In this document: positions 59,323-64,000 of the stretch, piece by piece | Position numbering within the stretch: the stretch's first letter is position 1 | Layout: the number at the start of each line of letters is the position of its first letter | Assembly (NCBI GenBank): GCA_963726795.1 | Contig: CAVSDD010000006.1 | Location: 62,001 to 126,000, forward strand | Length of the DNA: 64,000 bases | Direction of reading: 5' to 3' | Source: Hyphomicrobium_A sp963726795 | GTDB lineage: Bacteria > Pseudomonadota > Alphaproteobacteria > Rhizobiales > Hyphomicrobiaceae | Made by a program: the position numbers and the translations under genes | Notes under the pieces: model-generated | Told to the model about the DNA's origin: nothing | Database searches by the model: none | The model's input: the letters and a program-made list of their open reading frames with translations, nothing else

Positions 59323-61601
59323 GACGGTTTCTCCGGCTCAAGTGTGAAATAAAACGTCGCGCCGCGGCCAGGTTCCAACTCGACCCAAAGCTTTCCGCCA
59401 TGTCGTTCAGCGGCTTTGCGAGCGATGGTCAGTCCTGCCCCGACGCCTCCCCCAAATTCGTCCTGCCCGTGCACACGGCGAAAGATTTCGAAAATGCGTT
59501 CTTTCGCCTGCTCGGAAACCCCGATGCCATTATCGCGGACATAGTACCGCTTGCAGCCGGAAGTTTCCATTCCGATTTCGATAAGGCGCTCCGCCTTGTC
59601 ATTGTACTTGATGGCGTTGCTGATCAAATTGCTGAACACCTCGAGCACGCGGACGCGGTCGCACAAAGTGGTGCCGAGCGGGACCGGCCTTCGCACTTGC
59701 GTTGTGTGCTCGGTCAGAAGCTGCCGGCAAAGCAGCAGGCTCTCGTCGACGATGCCATCAAGGTCGAGAGTTTCGAGCTGAAGCTCGACGCGCCCAGTAC
59801 GCGAATATTGCAGAAGGGATTCAATCAGATCATCCATTCGCCGCGTGAGCTTGAGGATGGTGTCGAGCTGCATCTGCCCCTGCTCATCGAGCTTCTCCCC
59901 CTGGCCGCGCTTGAGAAAGCTCGCCATGTGGTGAACGCCGCGCAGGGGCTCCTTCAGATCGTGCGATGCAACATAAGCGAAGCTATCCAGCTCTGTGTTG
60001 GCCTCCGACAGCCGCCGGTTCATGCGCTCGATCTCCTCGGCGCGGTTGAGGATAACTTCCATGATTGCCTGGCGGAGGCTGGCTGCGACTTCCTTTTCGT
60101 CCTTGCGCCACGGTTCGGAGCGCCCGGTGACACTCTCTTTCCACAGCGCAAACGAGCTGCGCGGTTGCAATCGCACCTCGCCGTCCGTTTCGCTGACCTT
60201 TACCGGCTTTTTGGGATCGCCCGCCCAGTTCACGACTTCAATATGCTCGGGCCTGAACCAAAGGAGGAAATCGGAGGCATAGGAGGAAAGCCGAACTGCG
60301 AGAACGCCGCTGGCAACCGATTTGAACTCCGCCGCGGCTGGAAATATCTCCGACAGGCGATCGGTCGAGAAAACGTGCTGGTTGGTCTTTGCGAGCCAAG
60401 TCGAAAGCGTGCGAACCTGCTCTTCGGTGGGCGTTGATCCAATCAACGAAATCTTGTCCCGCGCGATGACCGCAGCGCCGTGGGCCGGCAGCTGCGCCAA
60501 CAGATTGAACTCTCGGTCGGCCGATCCCAGCGACTTATTGAGGTCGGGCTCGCGGCAAAGCTCCTCGACCAGCCGATCCGTGACGCCCTTCATACGCAGG
60601 CGCTGCGCGTATCCGTCGGCATCTTCCTTCGCCGCCATCAGCAGCGAGAGCATGTGGGCGAGGAACTCGGCCGCCATGCGCGCCTCATAAGGCACATGCC
60701 GCGGCGCACTATGGTGCATGGCGGAGATCAGCCCCCACAGCTGCCCCTCCTTCATCAGCGGCAGCACCATGGTCGATTTCACGCCCATGTTCTTCAGGTA
60801 GCCCGAGTACATGACCGATACGCTGCGCAGGATCGCGTAGCTCATATCGACCGGCCTGCCCGTTTCAGGATGATATTCCGGGTGGATGGGGACGGGCACG
60901 TAATCGACGTCGGGCAAGTGGCGCAGCCAGCTCAATCCGAACATGCGCCGCGCGGGCGCGGGGATGTCGGTCGAGGGGTAATGCAACCCGAGGTACGGCT
61001 CGAGCTCGTCGAGCTTGGCTTCGGCGACCACGTGCCCGCTGCCATCGTCGGCGAACTTGTAGGCCATCACGCGGTCATAGCCGGTGAAGAGGCGGATGCG
61101 CTCCACGGCCAGGTCGAAGAAATTCTGCAGTCCCTGTGTCAACTCAAGGAGGGCTAGGGTCTGGCGCACCTCCGAGTAGAAGCGCGCGCTGGGTTCGTCG
61201 GTCGGCCGGGTTATGGCCTCAAGCTCGAGGATCAGCACGCCGGCGCAGCGGTGGGCAAAAATATTTACCCCCGCTGTCGTGCCCGCAAACAACTCCCGCG
61301 TCACGTGCACGGGGCCGTTCTCGAGCGACATGCGGTGGAGCTGCTCCAGCATCTTGGGCGTTCGATCGCCGAAGAGCTCGGCTATGCTCGTCCCGAGCAA
61401 GTCGTCGGCCGAGCGGTTGAGCAGCTCGGCGCAGTTCAGGCTTGCCTGGCGGATGATGTAGTCGGGTTCATCCACGACAAGCATCGCGCCATGTCCGAGG
61501 ATGGCGCCGGGAAACTGGACAAGTTCCCGGTCACAGTTGGACAAGTCCACATTCTTGGCCGTGACCAAGTCTTTGTTTTTGCGTGAGTTTGGGCGTGACA
61601 T
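59319..61601 (-). CDS. bphP: Bacteriophytochrome histidine kinase
   Basis: A 760-residue red/far-red photoreceptor kinase. Order: PAS with the biliverdin-attaching Cys23 (VDLSNCDRELVQFPGAILGH), GAF with YPSTDIPAPARRMFGLSWLR (Asp212), PHY with the tongue motif PRSSFALWKESVTG, HisKA with the phospho-acceptor His in VASHDLKEPLRGVHHMASFL, and HATPase_c with NLISNAIKYNDKAER and GAGLTIARKAAERHGG. Two positions differ from canonical BphPs: ILGHG replaces the usual IQPHG, and in SVSVMYSGYLKNMG a Tyr (265) stands where a conserved pocket His is normal. It is followed by the coupled receiver protein and preceded by the haem oxygenase gene. Confidence 0.94.
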   Translation of the reverse strand: MSRPNSRKNKDLVTAKNVDLSNCDRELVQFPGAILGHGAMLVVDEPDYIIRQASLNCAELLNRSADDLLGTSIAELFGDRTPKMLEQLHRMSLENGPVHVTRELFAGTTAGVNIFAHRCAGVLILELEAITRPTDEPSARFYSEVRQTLALLELTQGLQNFFDLAVERIRLFTGYDRVMAYKFADDGSGHVVAEAKLDELEPYLGLHYPSTDIPAPARRMFGLSWLRHLPDVDYVPVPIHPEYHPETGRPVDMSYAILRSVSVMYSGYLKNMGVKSTMVLPLMKEGQLWGLISAMHHSAPRHVPYEARMAAEFLAHMLSLLMAAKEDADGYAQRLRMKGVTDRLVEELCREPDLNKSLGSADREFNLLAQLPAHGAAVIARDKISLIGSTPTEEQVRTLSTWLAKTNQHVFSTDRLSEIFPAAAEFKSVASGVLAVRLSSYASDFLLWFRPEHIEVVNWAGDPKKPVKVSETDGEVRLQPRSSFALWKESVTGRSEPWRKDEKEVAASLRQAIMEVILNRAEEIERMNRRLSEANTELDSFAYVASHDLKEPLRGVHHMASFLKRGQGEKLDEQGQMQLDTILKLTRRMDDLIESLLQYSRTGRVELQLETLDLDGIVDESLLLCRQLLTEHTTQVRRPVPLGTTLCDRVRVLEVFSNLISNAIKYNDKAERLIEIGMETSGCKRYYVRDNGIGVSEQAKERIFEIFRRVHGQDEFGGGVGAGLTIARKAAERHGGKLWVELEPGRGATFYFTLEPEKPS

Positions 61602-61730
61602 GGCGGCAGCTCAGCTCCGCCGAGCTGCGCATGGGCGTGCGACCGGGATGAGCCGGGGACGGCGCGGACGCATTTCCTCCTCCGCCCTCTTATCGGGGCT
61701 GAGGCATCGTCATCGGCATTCCAACCGCTG

Positions 61731-62345
61731 TCAAGTAAACCGAACAGAGTCCGATGTCGTTCTGTCGGCCTTTTCCGGGAGCCAATGCTGGAACATGGCA
61801 AAGGTTGCGCGAGCGCCCGCGACGGCCCGGTCGGCACCGTCGGACTTGGGATCCACGGCGTTGATTGCCTTGAGGCACGCTTGCCACAGCGGCTTCCCCT
61901 GGCCATCCCGGCCGGAGAAATAGCTCGCTCCGTCGGCGTCGATGCCGAGGGACGCTTCGATCTTTGGCAGGATGGCGCGAGCGCCTAGGGCAGAGCCCTC
62001 GATTACGTAGACACATCCGAGGCCTTCCTCGAGGGTCGCGAATTCCGGCACCGGAGGAACACGCAGTTCCGCCATTCGATCCGGCCCGATGCCAAGGCTA
62101 GCAAGGTCGTGCTCCAGCGCCTTTGATTTGTGTCGGCCCCCATAGTCAAAGCCGAGTGGGGAGAAGTCGATTTCATCTAAGGCCGCTTCGGCCGCGGCAT
62201 GCAGACCCCACAAACGGGCGAGATACGCGATGAAGCGGCTGCGCGAAGCGAGCTGCGCATCAATGTCGACCGCAAGCTCAAGCTCGTGATGCAGTACTGC
62301 CGTTTCCGCCCGCAACCGCTGGTGAAGGTTTAGAGGCATGCTCAT
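61731..62345 (-). CDS. bphO: Biliverdin-producing haem oxygenase
   Basis: A 204-residue haem oxygenase that opens haem to biliverdin IX-alpha, CO and iron, supplying the chromophore of BphP. The proximal His is in LRAETAVLHHELELAVDI, and the distal-helix Gly motif appears as LGCVYVIEGSALGARAIL. Length and helical pattern are those of bacterial BphO/HmuO proteins. It lies 129 bp upstream of bphP and 43 bp downstream of crtC on the same strand, so chromophore and receptor are made together within the photosynthesis cluster. Confidence 0.92.
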   Translation of the reverse strand: MSMPLNLHQRLRAETAVLHHELELAVDIDAQLASRSRFIAYLARLWGLHAAAEAALDEIDFSPLGFDYGGRHKSKALEHDLASLGIGPDRMAELRVPPVPEFATLEEGLGCVYVIEGSALGARAILPKIEASLGIDADGASYFSGRDGQGKPLWQACLKAINAVDPKSDGADRAVAGARATFAMFQHWLPEKADRTTSDSVRFT

Positions 62346-62388
62346 TCGAGATCGCTACGGTGTCGTCGATGTTGCAACATCCGCCCCA

Positions 62389-63348
62389 TTACAGCGTTCC
62401 GCCTTCGCTCGCGTCAATGCCTCCATTTGAAGGCCGCCGATGAGCCCATCGCGGCATGCGAAATGGGAGCATCAAACGCACAAGCGGGTTCGCCAAGCGG
62501 TCAAGTGAGAGGCTCTCGTGCATGGCCGAAATCTTACAACTGTCGAGAGTCGTCTCAATCAACGAACGCGCATAGAAGGGCGTATCCTCCAGCGTCTTGA
62601 TCACTTTCGGGGTCGCGTCAGCGTCTGCACGTGTGGCGCGCGGTACCAGCCACTTGGTGATTGGCAGTCGGCTAAAGGGGGCGGTCATTATCGGTGCCCC
62701 TGAGCTGCCGTCCCGGCCGAAGTGGCGGGCGAGAGAGAGTGCCGTGCCGTCGCGCCGTTCGAGATCGTAGAGTACCAGTGTGCCGCCAGGATGGTGCGCA
62801 CGCGACCAATTCCAGCTTTTGAACGTTTTCTCCAGCGGCTCGCATCCGAAGTTGCAATCGAGGTAGCTGTCCCCCGACCATCGCTGCGCTGGGCTATCGA
62901 GCGCCACTTCTATGCGTCCGCATGGAGCAATTGGTTGCCACCAATGCTTTGTGTCCTGGTCCAGCGCGATCGCTTCGCTCGTAATGCCGCTTGGAATGAC
63001 GTGCACCTTTCCGCGAATTCGGCCAGGGAAAGGAAAAGCGATCTCGTCAATCGCTATTATCAGTGACGAGCCATCCCACGAAATCGCACTCGGACCGATA
63101 ACGAGGGTGGACGCCGACCGCTCAACGTCAGGTCGTGTACGCTCTGTCATCGCCCAGCGTTTACGTCGCCCGTACAGAGCGACGTTGAGAGCGCAGTGCT
63201 GCAGCGGGTCGCCCATTCCCCATTGCCTTGTTGCCGCGTAATAGGGTGAAAAAACGCTGCCGACAAAGGCGATGATTGTCAGTGCGTTCTCGCCATCGTC
63301 ACTCAACGCATCAATGTACCACCAGACATATCCACCCCTGGGGACCAT
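62389..63348 (-). CDS. crtC: Carotenoid 1,2-hydratase
   Basis: A hydratase that adds water to the C-1,2 double bond of neurosporene or lycopene on the way to spirilloxanthin-type carotenoids. With ATG 63348 it has 319 residues. Landmarks are RGGYVWWYIDALSDDGENAL, IIAFVGSVFSPYYAATRQWG, HCALNVALYGRRKRWAMTER and DYLDCN-like SYLDCNFGCEPLEKTFKSWN WSRAH. The open frame continues upstream to 63651 but there overlaps crtD and has no family resemblance, so the inner start is preferred. It overlaps the crtD end by about 46 bp, a usual arrangement for these two genes. Confidence 0.9.
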   Translation of the reverse strand: MVPRGGYVWWYIDALSDDGENALTIIAFVGSVFSPYYAATRQWGMGDPLQHCALNVALYGRRKRWAMTERTRPDVERSASTLVIGPSAISWDGSSLIIAIDEIAFPFPGRIRGKVHVIPSGITSEAIALDQDTKHWWQPIAPCGRIEVALDSPAQRWSGDSYLDCNFGCEPLEKTFKSWNWSRAHHPGGTLVLYDLERRDGTALSLARHFGRDGSSGAPIMTAPFSRLPITKWLVPRATRADADATPKVIKTLEDTPFYARSLIETTLDSCKISAMHESLSLDRLANPLVRLMLPFRMPRWAHRRPSNGGIDASEGGTL

Positions 63349-64000
63349 CCGGTCGAAGCCAGGTTTGAAAGCACTGCTCCCGCAGCCAGCCGGCCCGACA
63401 ACGCTGCCATTGGCAGTCCCGGTCCCGGATGCGTCCCCCCACCCGCCAGGAATAGGCCTGGGATGCGCGTCTTCGCTGTCGGTCGCGTGAAAGAGGCGGC
63501 CCAGCCGTGCGATGCCTGTCCGTAAAGCGCCCCTCCCGTCCCCCGATACATCCGGTCGAAATCGTTTGGTGTCGTCGCAACTGTCTGGTCGGGCTCCGTG
63601 CTCAGGCGGAGGCCGCAGCGCGCCAACTGGCCGAAAGCTCGCTCTCTGCATTGCCGTACCTCCGCTGTCGTGAACTGATGGATGTCGCCGATGGGTGGTG
63701 AGTTGATCAGTGCGAAAAGCCGCTCCGCCCCGCCGTCCGCAGAAACGTCGCTGTCGCGATCCTCGGCGCAGACATAAACGGTGGGCTGCACCGGAAGCTG
63801 GTCGCGTTTGAAGATGGCGTTGAACTCGGCCTCGTAGTCATTCGAAAAGAAGACGTTATGGCGGGCGAGGGGGAAACCTTCCGTGCGCGCGACCATCGAC
63901 CAAGTCATTGCCGATAGCGAGCGAGCGGAGCGGGGCGCATGGACGGCGACGGCGACGTCGACGCCGAGGATGCCGTCGGCGATGGCTGCTACATCAGCGT
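63303..64000 (-). CDS. crtD: Methoxyneurosporene dehydrogenase (partial)
   Basis: The C-terminal 230 or so residues of a CrtI-like FAD desaturase; the frame runs off the right edge. Landmarks are AMTWSMVARTEGFPLARHNV and FFSNDYEAEFNAIF, PTVYVCAEDRDSD, MYRGTGGALYGQASHGWAAS and the closing LFLAGGGTHPGPGLPMAALS. The first visible residues (DVAAIADGILGVDVAVAVHA) belong to the dehydrogenase body. Its neighbour crtC identifies it as CrtD of the spirilloxanthin branch, which introduces the C-3,4 double bond. Confidence 0.92.
   Translation of the reverse strand, partial: ADVAAIADGILGVDVAVAVHAPRSARSLSAMTWSMVARTEGFPLARHNVFFSNDYEAEFNAIFKRDQLPVQPTVYVCAEDRDSDVSADGGAERLFALINSPPIGDIHQFTTAEVRQCRERAFGQLARCGLRLSTEPDQTVATTPNDFDRMYRGTGGALYGQASHGWAASFTRPTAKTRIPGLFLAGGGTHPGPGLPMAALSGRLAAGAVLSNLASTGWSPGVDMSGGTLMR

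Noticed and set aside
61729..61746. TGT-N12-ACA motif at the 3' end of bphO, a possible PpsR site for bphP
   Set aside because: The six fixed bases are expected about every 4 kb by chance, the extended TGTC-N10-GACA form is not met, and it lies inside coding sequence.
1..64000. tRNA, rRNA, CRISPR arrays, insertion sequences or prophage genes
   Set aside because: No cloverleaf with a T-loop consensus, no short regularly spaced repeats and no transposase or integrase motifs were found by reading; a covariance-model scan would be needed to exclude an unusual RNA.

Overview
The window is a GC-rich alphaproteobacterial chromosome segment, most likely from a phototrophic member of the Hyphomicrobiales (the Rhodoplanes / Bradyrhizobium / Rhodopseudomonas sphere). 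The evidence is an anoxygenic photosynthesis gene cluster at the right end (bchI, bchD, bchO, crtI, crtB, crtC, crtD), a bacteriophytochrome with its haem oxygenase, an RpoE-ChrR singlet-oxygen system, an HWE-type histidine kinase and promoters of the alphaproteobacterial general-stress sigma factor EcfG. The genus cannot be fixed from sequence reading alone.

Layout. Positions 1-12.4 kb form a stress and accessory region: transglutaminase-like proteases, exonuclease III, two YciE/YciF ferritin-like proteins, a PHB-depolymerase-type esterase with a CopG-type regulator, a large catalase, YidB-like and GlsB-like proteins and an FkbM methyltransferase. Positions 12.8-19.6 kb hold a signalling operon: a CHASE3/multi-PAS histidine kinase with five tandem 384-bp PAS repeats, two near-identical receiver proteins and a REC-PAS-GGDEF-EAL protein. 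Positions 19.7-28 kb carry small unknown proteins, an MHS-type transporter, an outer-membrane barrel, a membrane diguanylate cyclase and an RNA methyltransferase. Positions 28-39 kb are housekeeping: prfC, tex, a flavoprotein, a REC-HWE kinase, rsgA and groESL with a CIRCE operator. Positions 40-48 kb hold the RpoE-ChrR regulon: two divergent operons plus a DUF2177 gene, all behind matching TGATCC-N16-CGTT promoters. Positions 48-64 kb, all on the minus strand, are the photosynthesis cluster crtD, crtC, bphO, bphP, REC/AerR-like, ispH, bchI, bchD, bchO, crtI, crtB, dxs and two small membrane proteins.

How it works together. The right half makes carotenoids and bacteriochlorophyll (isoprenoid supply by Dxs and IspH, Mg-chelatase subunits BchI/BchD, carotenoid enzymes). 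It senses red/far-red light through BphO/BphP and a coupled receiver protein carrying an AerR/PpaA-like helical domain. It answers photooxidative stress through RpoE-ChrR and its lipid-modifying targets. The left half looks like a general-stress island, with four EcfG-type promoters, two of them bidirectional.

Data quality. Ten genes carry single-base frame breaks (15 insertions and 2 deletions, seven of them in the catalase). Essential genes (dxs, ispH) are hit, and every affected gene becomes a normal-length protein after correction, so I read most of these as sequence errors rather than pseudogenes. No tRNA, rRNA, CRISPR array or intact insertion sequence was recognised.
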